Source: CAYYWP01 sp050176585 | GTDB taxonomy: Bacteria; Desulfobacterota; Binatia; HRBIN30; CADEER01 | Direction: 5' to 3' | DNA: 64,000 nucleotides | Assembly (NCBI GenBank): GCA_050176585.1 | Contig: JBFXHX010000011.1 | Location: forward strand, 55,567-119,566 | In this document: in pieces, positions 9,850 to 17,005 of the stretch | How positions within the stretch are numbered: position 1 is the stretch's first letter | Layout of the letters: each line of letters opens with the position of its first letter | Notes under the pieces: model-generated | Database searches by the model: none | What the model saw: only the letters and a program-made list of their open reading frames with translations | Told to the model about the DNA's origin: nothing | Made by a program: the position numbers and the translations under genes

Positions 9850-10182
9850 ATGGGTCTCAAGCAAATTCGCCGGCTGCTGCGCGACGCGCTCGGCTTGATG
9901 CCCACACTCGACCTGCACGGGCTCGGTGTGCAGGACGCCCTCGGTGAGACGGAGCGCTTTCTGAGCGAAGCGCAAGCGCATCACATCCCTTCGGTGCGCA
10001 TCGTCTACGGCAAGGGCCACGGGAGCGCCGGCGGCCGCGGCGTGCTGCGCGAGGTCGTGCCGCGCTGGCTCGACGGCGATGGCCGGCGATACGTGCGGCG
10101 CTGGGAGCGCCGCCCGGATGCGTCCGGCGTCGACGGCGGCGCGATCGTCTGGGTCCGCGCGCCGCTGGAGCAACAGGAGTGA
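9850..10182 (+). CDS. Smr-domain protein
   Basis: Small protein of 110 residues consisting almost entirely of a Smr (MutS2 C-terminal-like) domain: LDLHGLGVQDALGETERFL, then VRIVYGKGHGSAGGRGVLRE and a C-terminal strand GAIVWVRAP. Stand-alone Smr proteins are putative endonucleases or RNA-binding factors; the LDLHG and the H-G-x-G motif are the conserved features. ATG 9850 was chosen because the 12 codons upstream (from 9814) are Cys-rich and not family-like. It diverges from bioB. The family is clear, the cellular role is not. Confidence 0.87.
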   Translation: MGLKQIRRLLRDALGLMPTLDLHGLGVQDALGETERFLSEAQAHHIPSVRIVYGKGHGSAGGRGVLREVVPRWLDGDGRRYVRRWERRPDASGVDGGAIVWVRAPLEQQE

Positions 10183-10297
10183 CAACGGCAGGCTATTGGC
10201 TGCTAGGGGGTTACGCTATTCGCTGTGAGTCCGATGCGCGCGTGCTCCTCCTTCGGGCCCTTCCCGTCCGGGCGCGCCGCGCTGAGCTACGTCACAC

Positions 10298-10957
10298 TCA
10301 ACCCGCTGCAACCGCCGCGGCCACGATCCGGGGCAGCTCACTCGGATGATCGATGATGATGTCCGCGCCGGCTTCGCGCAGCTCGACCGCCGTGCGCAGG
10401 CCCCAGCTGCAGCCGACCGTGCGCGCCCCGAACGCGCGGCCGGTGGCCACGTCGATGGCGCTGTCGCCGATCATCCACACCCGCGGCATCTCCGCACCGA
10501 CCGCGGCGACGACGTGCGCGAGTGTGGCGGGATCGGGTTTGCGCACCGGCAGCGCATCCCCGCCGACGACGGCGGCGAAGTAGCGCGCCGCAGCGAGGCC
10601 CTCCAACTGGCGCTGGAGAAAGCCGGTCGGCTTGTTGCTCAAGACGGCCAGCGCGTGCGCGCCCAGCGCATCGAGCGCGGCCCCCATGCCGGGATAGAGC
10701 GCGGTCGTGTCGAGGCAGCAGCGCGCGTAGTGCTCCGCGTAGCGCCGCACGAGCGCTTCGAGCCGCGCTGGCTCAGCGACCCCGCTGGCCCGGCGCACCA
10801 GCGCCTCGGCGCCGCGGCCGATCCAGGCCCGCACCTGCGCGCCGTCCGCCTCGGGCAACCGGTTTTCGCGCAGGGTGAGGTTCAACGCGGTGGCGATATC
10901 GCGCCAGGAGTCGGCGAGCGTGCCGTCGAAATCGAATACCAGTAGATCGCGCGACAT
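10298..10957 (-). CDS. gph: HAD-family phosphatase, probable phosphoglycolate phosphatase
   Basis: Hydrolyses 2-phosphoglycolate or a similar small phosphoester. The 219-residue protein shows all HAD motifs: FDFDGTLADSW (motif I nucleophile Asp), AVLSNKPTG (motif II), VRKPDPATL (motif III Lys) and MIGDSAIDVATGRAFGA (motif IV). The cap helices between motifs I and II fit the Gph subgroup (YPGMGAALDAL). ATG 10957 is chosen: the reading frame stays open far upstream, but those codons are not family-like and overlap the divergent transglycosylase gene. The spacer 10183-10297 has a weak GCTNTT-rich stretch similar to family B repeats. Confidence 0.88.
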   Translation of the reverse strand: MSRDLLVFDFDGTLADSWRDIATALNLTLRENRLPEADGAQVRAWIGRGAEALVRRASGVAEPARLEALVRRYAEHYARCCLDTTALYPGMGAALDALGAHALAVLSNKPTGFLQRQLEGLAAARYFAAVVGGDALPVRKPDPATLAHVVAAVGAEMPRVWMIGDSAIDVATGRAFGARTVGCSWGLRTAVELREAGADIIIDHPSELPRIVAAAVAAG

Positions 10958-11099
10958 GCGGCGCAGCGTATCAGACCCGGTCTCCACCGCGACGCGGCTC
11001 CGCCGCCCGCGCCGCACGCCGGCAGCAGCGCCGCGGGGCGCGTGGAGACCGCGGCCATTGCGGTTGCCTCCGGCGCCGGCGCCGCTACCATGCGGCGCG

Positions 11100-12158
11100 G
11101 TGAAAGCGGTGGGGCAGGGGTCGGCCGCGCGGCTGGCGCGGACGCGGCTGCGCGGGGCAACGAAGGCCAAAAGGGTGCGCCCGCGCGCGCGCCCCGGCTG
11201 GCCGGAGTGGAGCCGCGCCGCCGGTGAGGCAATCGCGCTCGGCATCACCGCGTTGGTCGCGGTGATCGCGGCGCTCAGCCGCTTCGCGGAGTGGTTCGTG
11301 GGCGCCGGCCTCTGGCGCCACCTGCTGCCGTTCGCCGCCGCCGTGCTGGTGCTGGCGATCGCCACCGGCGCTTGCCTGTCGGGATGGCTGGCGGTGCGCC
11401 CCCGCCTCGCCGCGCGGCTCAAGTGGGCGCCGCTGGCGATGGCGCTGGCGATGGCCTGCGCGGCCGGGTGGTTTGCCGCACGCCCGGCCTTCTGGCGGGA
11501 CTTGCGCCATCTCCAGGTTCTGGTCGGCGGGCAGGCGGCCGCCGCCCGCGCCGCCATCGGCCACCAGGTGTTCGCGGCATATCGCCGCCTCGCGCGCCCC
11601 GACGTGGAGCGCATGTTCGCGCGCGCGCAACCGTTCAGCCCGGCGATCCACGAAGCCGCCGTCGCCTTCGGCCTCGATGCCGACCTGCTGATGGGCTTGG
11701 CCGCGGCCGAGTCGTCCTTCGCCCCGCGGCGCAGCGCCGATGGCGGGCGCGGCCTGTTCCAGATCACCGTGGCGCCTGCGAGCGCGCTGCGCGCCGCACG
11801 AGCGGCGCTTTCCGCCGAGCAGATCGACCTCGCCGACGACCGGCATAACGCGTTCGTCGGTGCCGCGGTGTTGCGGCGGTACCTGGATGAAGTACGCGGC
11901 GACCTCTTCCTCGCCCTGCTCGCCTACAACATCGGGCCCGCGAACGGCGGACTGCGCGCGATCATGGAGCGCTACGGCGCGCGCGACTTCGTCACCATCC
12001 AGCCGTACCTGCAAGCGCTGCCGCGCGACTATCCGATTCGCGTGCTGTCCAACGCGCTCGCCTATCGCCTGTGGCGCACCGGCGGCGCGCTGCCGCCCTA
12101 TGAGGAGGGCGACAATGCACAGCAGGTGCAAGCCGCGGGCATCCCGGGGATGCCCTGA
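11100..12158 (+). CDS. Membrane-anchored lytic transglycosylase (SLT domain)
   Basis: About 352 residues. The N-terminal third is basic and then has three hydrophobic segments (GITALVAVIAALSRFAEWFV, LLPFAAAVLVLAIATGACLS and LAMALAMACAAGWFAA), so it is probably an inner-membrane protein. The C-terminal half is a soluble-lytic-transglycosylase domain: ADLLMGLAAAESSFAPRRS with the catalytic Glu in AAESSF, then GGRGLFQITVAP and LALLAYNIGPANGG. Such enzymes cleave peptidoglycan between MurNAc and GlcNAc. GTG 11100 was chosen because it precedes the basic leader; other in-frame starts lie upstream. Multi-pass anchoring of an SLT domain is unusual, since most are lipoproteins or secreted. Confidence 0.83.
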   Translation: MKAVGQGSAARLARTRLRGATKAKRVRPRARPGWPEWSRAAGEAIALGITALVAVIAALSRFAEWFVGAGLWRHLLPFAAAVLVLAIATGACLSGWLAVRPRLAARLKWAPLAMALAMACAAGWFAARPAFWRDLRHLQVLVGGQAAAARAAIGHQVFAAYRRLARPDVERMFARAQPFSPAIHEAAVAFGLDADLLMGLAAAESSFAPRRSADGGRGLFQITVAPASALRAARAALSAEQIDLADDRHNAFVGAAVLRRYLDEVRGDLFLALLAYNIGPANGGLRAIMERYGARDFVTIQPYLQALPRDYPIRVLSNALAYRLWRTGGALPPYEEGDNAQQVQAAGIPGMP

Positions 12159-12315
12159 GGGCGTCCAGGCGCATGTCGCCGAGCGCCGTAGCCACCCGGG
12201 AGATCCCACTTCCGCGGCGCCACGGCGCGCGCGCTGGGCGCATCGGGTAGTCAGCGGCGTGGACGCGTTGCGCGGCCGCGCCAAGCCGCGTATGGGCGTT
12301 GCGGGGGAGGCACTC

Positions 12316-12726
12316 ATGGCACCAGCGCCGCCGCGTGGCACCTGGCTCACCGTGTGCGCGGTCCTGTTCGTGCTGCTCGGCATCTCGAACTTGCTGAAGC
12401 CGTTTCAGATGGGCGGCGAGGACGTCGGTTTCGTCCTCTTCGGCACCCGCCTCCGAGGAGTGGCCAACGCCATCGTGGGGCCGCTGTTGGGCGTGTACCT
12501 GCTGATCTACGCCCACGGCATCTGGACCATGCGCCGCTTCGCGCTCGGGATGGGACACGCATACGCGGCGTACGTGATCCTGAACCTTCTGCTCTGGCAC
12601 TTGAACCGCTCCACGCCCCGCACCCCCGCCGAGACGGCCGTCTGGATCGCGTACGCGGCGGTGGCGATCGGGGTCTCCCTGGGCGCCGCCATTGCGCTGA
12701 CCAAGCGCAAGGCAGAGCTGCGCTGA
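12316..12726 (+). CDS. Small four-helix membrane protein, unknown
   Basis: A 136-residue hydrophobic protein with about four membrane spans: TWLTVCAVLFVLLGISNLL, LRGVANAIVGPLLGVYLLIY, MGHAYAAYVILNLLLWH and TAVWIAYAAVAIGVSLGAAI, and a basic tail TKRKAELR. A strong ribosome-binding site (GGGGGAGG, 12303-12310) sits five bases before ATG 12316, which decides the start over ATG 12292. I do not recognise a family beyond a resemblance to small DUF membrane proteins. It lies between the transglycosylase and the M1-like peptidase on the same strand. Confidence 0.75.
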   Translation: MAPAPPRGTWLTVCAVLFVLLGISNLLKPFQMGGEDVGFVLFGTRLRGVANAIVGPLLGVYLLIYAHGIWTMRRFALGMGHAYAAYVILNLLLWHLNRSTPRTPAETAVWIAYAAVAIGVSLGAAIALTKRKAELR

Positions 12727-12756
12727 CCGCGGCGCACGGGCACACTTGGACGCGGC

Positions 12757-15309
12757 ATGCGTATCCTCCGCGCTCTGCTCACCTTCGGCTTCGCGCTCGT
12801 CACTGCGATGGTGGTGGTTCTCGCGTTGGCCGTTCACCTCGCCGCGACCGGCCGCAGCCTGCCGGTGCTGCGCGCGGTGGTGGCCACCGTGGGTCGCGCC
12901 TTCGAAGGGCAACGCACCGAGCTGATCTCGCTGCGGCTCGCGCTACGGCCCGCCGAAGGCGTGTTGTCCGGCCATGCGTCGCTCACCGTGCGCGCCGAAG
13001 CCGATGGACGGCGGCGCCTGTTCTTCCTCCTGAACGACGGCCTGCAGATACGCGGCGCGTTCCGCGAGCGCGATGACGGCACGCGTACCCCGCTCGGCGT
13101 GCTCCGGCTGGGGCTGCTGAGCGTGATCCAGCTACCCGAGCCGCTCGCCAAGGGCGAAGCGGCGCGCATCGGGCTCGCGTATTCCGGCGCGCTGCACAGC
13201 GCGTTGAGCGGTGGGGGCGCCGTGGTCGAGCGCGACGACGTGGTCGTGACCGCCGCCGACCTTTGGTACCCCTCCGACGTCCAGGGCGGGTTCAGCGCCG
13301 ACGTGGAAGTGCTGCTGCCGCGCGAGCTGACCGTGGTGCACAATGGCCGCGACCTGAGCCGTGTCGAGCAGGGCACCAGCGCCACCGTGCGCTTCGCCAC
13401 CGATCGGCCGGTGAATGGGCTGGGCCTGGTGGCCGGCCGCTATCGCGCATCCGAACGCGACGTCGGCGGCCGCCAGTACCGGCTGCTGCTGGCCGATGGC
13501 GTCGAGATCGATGCCGACCGCACGCTCGAAGCGATGGCGGTCGCCGAGCAGGGGCTGTCTGCGCACTATGGACCCTCCGGTTTTCCGCGCGCCACGCTGT
13601 GCGTGCCGCGCCGCGTGGATCGCGGCTTCAACGATGGCAGCGGAGTGATCGTCGTGCCGCCGCGGTACTTCGCGGACGGCTACTACGGCTTCGAAACGCT
13701 CGCGCACGAGCTCGCGCACAACTGGTGGGGAGCGACCGTTGCCGAGCGTTGGCTGGACCCCGGCAGCGGCGGGGCGTGGATCGTGGAAGGATTCGCCCAG
13801 TACTCCGCCTGGCGGGCGGTCGCCGAGCGCTTCGGCGAGACGGCGTTGGTGCGCACGTTGGCCCGAAACTTCTTCGATCCCGATGCGACGCGCGCGGTCG
13901 CGGAGATGTCGACCCTCGACAACGTCCTCGATCCGCAGACGCGGGCGACGATCTATCAGAAGGGCGGCTACGTGACCTACATGCTGGCACAGCTGCTCGG
14001 GCCCGAGCGCTTCGATGCGGCAGCGCGGGCGTTCATCGACGAGTTCCGCTACCGCGGCGCCACCGACGCCGATCTCGAGCGCGTGTTCGCGGCGTCGTCC
14101 GGGCAGGACCTGCAGCCGTTCTTCAGCACATGGGTGCGCTCGAATACCGCGCTCGATCTTGCGCTCGAAGCGGGCGAAGGCTCGGCCGTCGTTCGCAATC
14201 TGCGACCGGCGCCCGCGCCGTCCCCGCTGGCGCTATGGCGCTTCGCCCCGGGCGGTGAGATCGAGCGGGCAGAGACCGCCGTCGGCCAGACGGTCCCGCT
14301 CGGCGATGCGCAGCGCTTGATTGTCGACCCGCAGGCCGCGACCGCGGACATGTTCCGCAGCAACAATCAGCTGCCGCGCCGCGACGCGCCGCGCGTCGTT
14401 GCCGCTTCGCAGCGGGGCGAAGTGATGGTCGTCGAAGGCGAGCCGGTATCCTGGGAACCGGCGACGATCCGCATCGTCGACCCGAACGGCCGCACGCTGC
14501 ACTCGTGGGTCATCGACCGGGGTGTGCTCGGCGATCCCGCGTGGACCGCCGACGGCACCCGCATCCTGGCCGTGGAGAGCGCGCGCGCCGGTCGGCCGAC
14601 GCTGCTCAGCCTGAACAGCGCCGATGGCGGGCGCAAGCAGCTCGGCCACGACAGCATTGCGGCCGGTGACGCGGAAGGCACGCTGGTCGCCCGCGGTGGA
14701 CAGCTGATCCGGCTCGCCGGCGGGGAGGAGCGCGTGCTGGTCGCGCATGACGACGGCCGCATCGTGGCGCCGCTGCCGGCTCCGCGGGGCGGCGGCATCG
14801 CCTACATCCTGCTGCGCCGAGCCGATATGGAGCTCCGCCTGCTCGATCCCGGCCAGGCGCTCAGCCGCGTGCTCTTCACCTGGCCCGCGGCACGCGTGCG
14901 CTGGCAATGGGCTCCGGACGGTGCGCGGATCTTCGCGGCGCTGCCCGGCACATGGGACTGGCAGCTCTGGGAGCTCCCCGCGGACGGCAGCCCGCCGCGC
15001 GCGCTAGTCGAAAACGCGGCGCGCCTCGCCGACTTCGCCGTGTCGCCCGATGGACACCGCCTGGCGGTGGTTGCGCAGTCCGAACCCGGTGCAGCCGACG
15101 AACGGGCCGAAGTCTTCGCGCTCGACGTCCGCTCGAACGAGGTCCGCCGGTTCGACCTGGGCGGCCGCACCGCGCTCGGCGCGACCTGGCTCTACGCCAA
15201 CGCCCTCGTCCTCGTGACCGCCGACGCCGCCCCGGCCACCGTTCCGCAAGCGCGAGAGCTGCAGCGGCTCAATGTGGACGATGGAACGTTGGAACCCTGG
15301 GGGAGGTAG
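12757..15309 (+). CDS. Membrane-anchored M1-like metallopeptidase with C-terminal beta-propeller
   Basis: An 850-residue protein. Residues ~5-30 form one hydrophobic signal-anchor (LTFGFALVTAMVVVLALAVH), placing the rest outside the cytoplasm. Residues ~60-480 are M1 aminopeptidase-like, with the zinc site HELAHNWWG (HExxH at 317-321) and the downstream Glu in WIVEGFAQY (E344). The spacing HExxH-x22-E is four residues longer than the classical x18, because of a PGSGG insertion. Residues ~530-850 are a WD40/TolB-like propeller with repeats such as GDPAWTADGTRILAV, VRWQWAPDGARIFAA and LADFAVSPDGHRLAVV. The propeller may bind substrate or partner. It may cleave peptides in the periplasm; the activity is inferred. 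Confidence 0.85.
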   Translation: MRILRALLTFGFALVTAMVVVLALAVHLAATGRSLPVLRAVVATVGRAFEGQRTELISLRLALRPAEGVLSGHASLTVRAEADGRRRLFFLLNDGLQIRGAFRERDDGTRTPLGVLRLGLLSVIQLPEPLAKGEAARIGLAYSGALHSALSGGGAVVERDDVVVTAADLWYPSDVQGGFSADVEVLLPRELTVVHNGRDLSRVEQGTSATVRFATDRPVNGLGLVAGRYRASERDVGGRQYRLLLADGVEIDADRTLEAMAVAEQGLSAHYGPSGFPRATLCVPRRVDRGFNDGSGVIVVPPRYFADGYYGFETLAHELAHNWWGATVAERWLDPGSGGAWIVEGFAQYSAWRAVAERFGETALVRTLARNFFDPDATRAVAEMSTLDNVLDPQTRATIYQKGGYVTYMLAQLLGPERFDAAARAFIDEFRYRGATDADLERVFAASSGQDLQPFFSTWVRSNTALDLALEAGEGSAVVRNLRPAPAPSPLALWRFAPGGEIERAETAVGQTVPLGDAQRLIVDPQAATADMFRSNNQLPRRDAPRVVAASQRGEVMVVEGEPVSWEPATIRIVDPNGRTLHSWVIDRGVLGDPAWTADGTRILAVESARAGRPTLLSLNSADGGRKQLGHDSIAAGDAEGTLVARGGQLIRLAGGEERVLVAHDDGRIVAPLPAPRGGGIAYILLRRADMELRLLDPGQALSRVLFTWPAARVRWQWAPDGARIFAALPGTWDWQLWELPADGSPPRALVENAARLADFAVSPDGHRLAVVAQSEPGAADERAEVFALDVRSNEVRRFDLGGRTALGATWLYANALVLVTADAAPATVPQARELQRLNVDDGTLEPWGR

Positions 15310-15344
15310 GGCGGCCCAGCTCCATCAGGGCATCAGGGTTAGCG

Positions 15345-15440
15345 TTAAGGGGTTAGGGCTCAGAAGCTCGGCTGCTACCTCGTGGAGTCCCGCGCGGCGT
15401 GGCGTGCGAACGTCCTTCTCCGCAAAACCCCTGACCCTTA
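15345..15440. repeat. Family C intergenic inverted repeat, second copy
   Basis: Left arm TTAAGGGGTTAGGG (15345-15358) and right arm AAAACCCCTGACCCTTA (15424-15440), whose complement TAAGGGTCAGGGGTTTT is nearly the same word. It fills the space between two convergent genes (peptidase stop 15309, CBS gene stop 15450), so it could form a terminator-like structure. It is related in style to the element at 3931-4005. Confidence 0.5.
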
Positions 15441-15449
15441 TACCGTGCC

Positions 15450-15983
15450 TTAAGCGCCTTCCCGCTCCCTCGGGGTCTCCAAAGTGGGGAGCGGCGGCAG
15501 GTTGCGCACGTCATTCGAGATCTGATCGACGATGGCGTCGACGATGTTGCGCATCGTCACCACGCCCGTCGGGTGGCCGTCGGCATCGACCAGGGGAATG
15601 CGCCGGAACCCGCCGTCGCACATGCGGTTGAGCGCGTAGCCGATGCCGTCGCCGAGCGTCAGGCACTCGGGGTCGGGCGTCATCACCTCGCCGACCGGTG
15701 TGGTGGCCGCATCACGGCCGAGGCCGACGACTTTGCGGAGCACATCGCGCTCGGTGAAGATGCCAACCAGCTTTTCCCCGTCGACGATCAGCACACAGCC
15801 GACGCGGCCCTCGTTCATGACCTCCACCGCGCGCAACACCGTGGCGCTCGGAGCCACGCAGATCGGATCTTTGAGCGTGGTCAGCGAATGGATCGGGCGC
15901 TTCGCGATCACCGCACCGAAACGCGCCGCCTCCTCCGCGCGCTCTTCGGCGATGTCTTCCTCTTCCTCGATGTGCTCGTCCAT
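15450..15983 (-). CDS. CBS-domain-pair protein
   Basis: A 177-residue protein with an acidic N-terminal leader (MDEHIEEEEDIAEERAEEAA) and two CBS domains: DPICVAPSATVLRAVEVMNE with GCVLIVDGEKLVGIFTERD, and EVMTPDPECLTLGDGIGYAL with RRIPLVDADGHPTGVVTMRN. CBS pairs usually bind adenosine nucleotides and regulate a partner; there is no fused catalytic domain and no same-strand neighbour to suggest that partner. ATG 15983 was preferred over an earlier in-frame codon at 16010. It converges with the M1-like peptidase gene. Confidence 0.88.
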   Translation of the reverse strand: MDEHIEEEEDIAEERAEEAARFGAVIAKRPIHSLTTLKDPICVAPSATVLRAVEVMNEGRVGCVLIVDGEKLVGIFTERDVLRKVVGLGRDAATTPVGEVMTPDPECLTLGDGIGYALNRMCDGGFRRIPLVDADGHPTGVVTMRNIVDAIVDQISNDVRNLPPLPTLETPREREGA

Positions 15984-16390
15984 GGCGTTCGGAACGCGTC
16001 GGCTCCGCACTGCCCGCGGCGGTGGCGTTCACGCGGTGACGCTCTTGTGGCACGCTGCCCGATGAGCCCGCAAGTCGGTACCGCCGCGGCGATGCGTGGA
16101 TACGCGGCGGCTCACTTCCGTTGTCGCCAGGACGTGCTTGCCGTGGGATTCATTCGTTCAGCCGTACTCGAAGCGGTGGGCCTCGGCAAAGAGCGGCGCG
16201 GTTTGCGCCCGGCCGCGACAGGAGCGGTGGCCACATCGGACCGCTGCCCAGCGCGCGTGTCGCCCACGCGGTGTCCGCAGGCGTAGCGATTGGGCAACGA
16301 GCGACGGGATAGCGCAGGTCTGTCCCGTCGTTTTGGCCGGGAGGGGCGCGCTTGTCCGAAGCCGGCCGACCTCGCTAAGACAACTGGGCG
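15984..16390. other. 407-base spacer with one terminator-like hairpin
   Basis: Divergent spacer between the CBS gene and the 16391 operon. Apart from the hairpin at 16302-16334 I see no protein-coding signal with family resemblance and no tRNA fold. Length and the hairpin followed by TTTT leave room for a leader RNA or a small RNA on the plus strand. Confidence 0.4.
16302..16334 (+). terminator. Rho-independent-terminator-like hairpin in a leader region
   Basis: CGACGGGA (16302-16309) pairs exactly with TCCCGTCG (16323-16330) across a 13-base loop and is followed by TTTT (16331-16334). No plus-strand gene lies directly upstream; the next plus-strand gene starts at 16391, so it could be an attenuator for that operon or the end of an unannotated small RNA. 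The T-tract is short. Confidence 0.45.
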
Positions 16391-16657
16391 ATGAGTACCG
16401 AGGGCGCGCCGGCGAAAAAGAAAGCCGCGGACATCGATGTCCTGCGGTGCCTCAACCCGGAGTGCCGGTGGATGCTCGCCTTCGAGGTCAGCCCGGGCAA
16501 CGTTCTCAACCCGGATCTGCACTGGATGGCCGACGCGAACGGCGACACCCGCTATTTCCCCTGTCCGAGCTGCCGCGGGCGCAACATCGTCGAGGAAGTG
16601 CGCGACGCGGCCGGAACGCTGCGCCATGCGGTGACGCGGTACGAGGCGGACGCATGA
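16391..16657 (+). CDS. Small zinc-ribbon-like protein, unknown
   Basis: An 88-residue protein with two Cys pairs, LRCLNPECRW (C-x4-C) and YFPCPSCRGR (C-x2-C), 35-40 residues apart, an arrangement that suggests a zinc ribbon or a metal-binding scaffold. The centre contains LNPDLHWMADANGDTRYF. Its stop overlaps the ATG of the next gene (ATGA), so the two are coupled. I do not recognise a named family. Because the partner resembles nitrate-reductase-associated proteins, a role in metalloenzyme maturation is conceivable, but that is a guess from position. Confidence 0.72.
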   Translation: MSTEGAPAKKKAADIDVLRCLNPECRWMLAFEVSPGNVLNPDLHWMADANGDTRYFPCPSCRGRNIVEEVRDAAGTLRHAVTRYEADA

Positions 16658-16962
16658 CCGCCGACCAGCACCGCGCGCGGTACTCCGGCTCTCCGGGTGC
16701 GGATGCGCCGGCAAGCTCCTCTTCCGCCGCGGCCCAGGTCGATGATCTCGAACTCATCCCCCGCGCGGTGCGCGACAAGCTCGACCGCACCGGCATTAAG
16801 CTCCGCCTGCGCGAGTGGTCGCTGCTAGCCCGCGAAGAGCGGCAGCGGCTGGTCGATGCGCCGTGCCAGTCGGCAGCCGAGGTCGCCAGCTATGCGACCC
16901 TCCTCGACCGCATGGTCCGCGCGCGCAGCGGCAGGCTGCCCGACCGCTTGCCTCCGCGGTGA
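16654..16962 (+). CDS. Nitrate reductase-associated protein-like
   Basis: A 102-residue product. After a low-complexity Ser/Ala stretch it reads LELIPRAVRDKLDRTGIKLR then LREWSLLAREERQRLVDAPC, which matches my recollection of the nitrate-reductase-associated family (IPxxVRxKLDxxGIKLxLxxW ... LVDxPC), known near nitrate reductases in cyanobacteria and proteobacteria. The ATG overlaps the stop of the zinc-ribbon gene. No nitrate reductase is present in the window. It is followed after 43 bases by the AtuA-type gene on the same strand. The family assignment is fairly good, the function is not known with confidence. Confidence 0.7.
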   Translation: MTADQHRARYSGSPGADAPASSSSAAAQVDDLELIPRAVRDKLDRTGIKLRLREWSLLAREERQRLVDAPCQSAAEVASYATLLDRMVRARSGRLPDRLPPR

Positions 16963-17005
16963 AATCCCGCGGCCTTCCGGCCTCTGCAGTGGCTCGGCAA
17001 CCAGC

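Noticed and set aside
11085..12383. Minus-strand open frame of ~430 codons opposite the transglycosylase
   Set aside because: Shadow frame; the plus strand has the catalytic SLT motifs and membrane segments.
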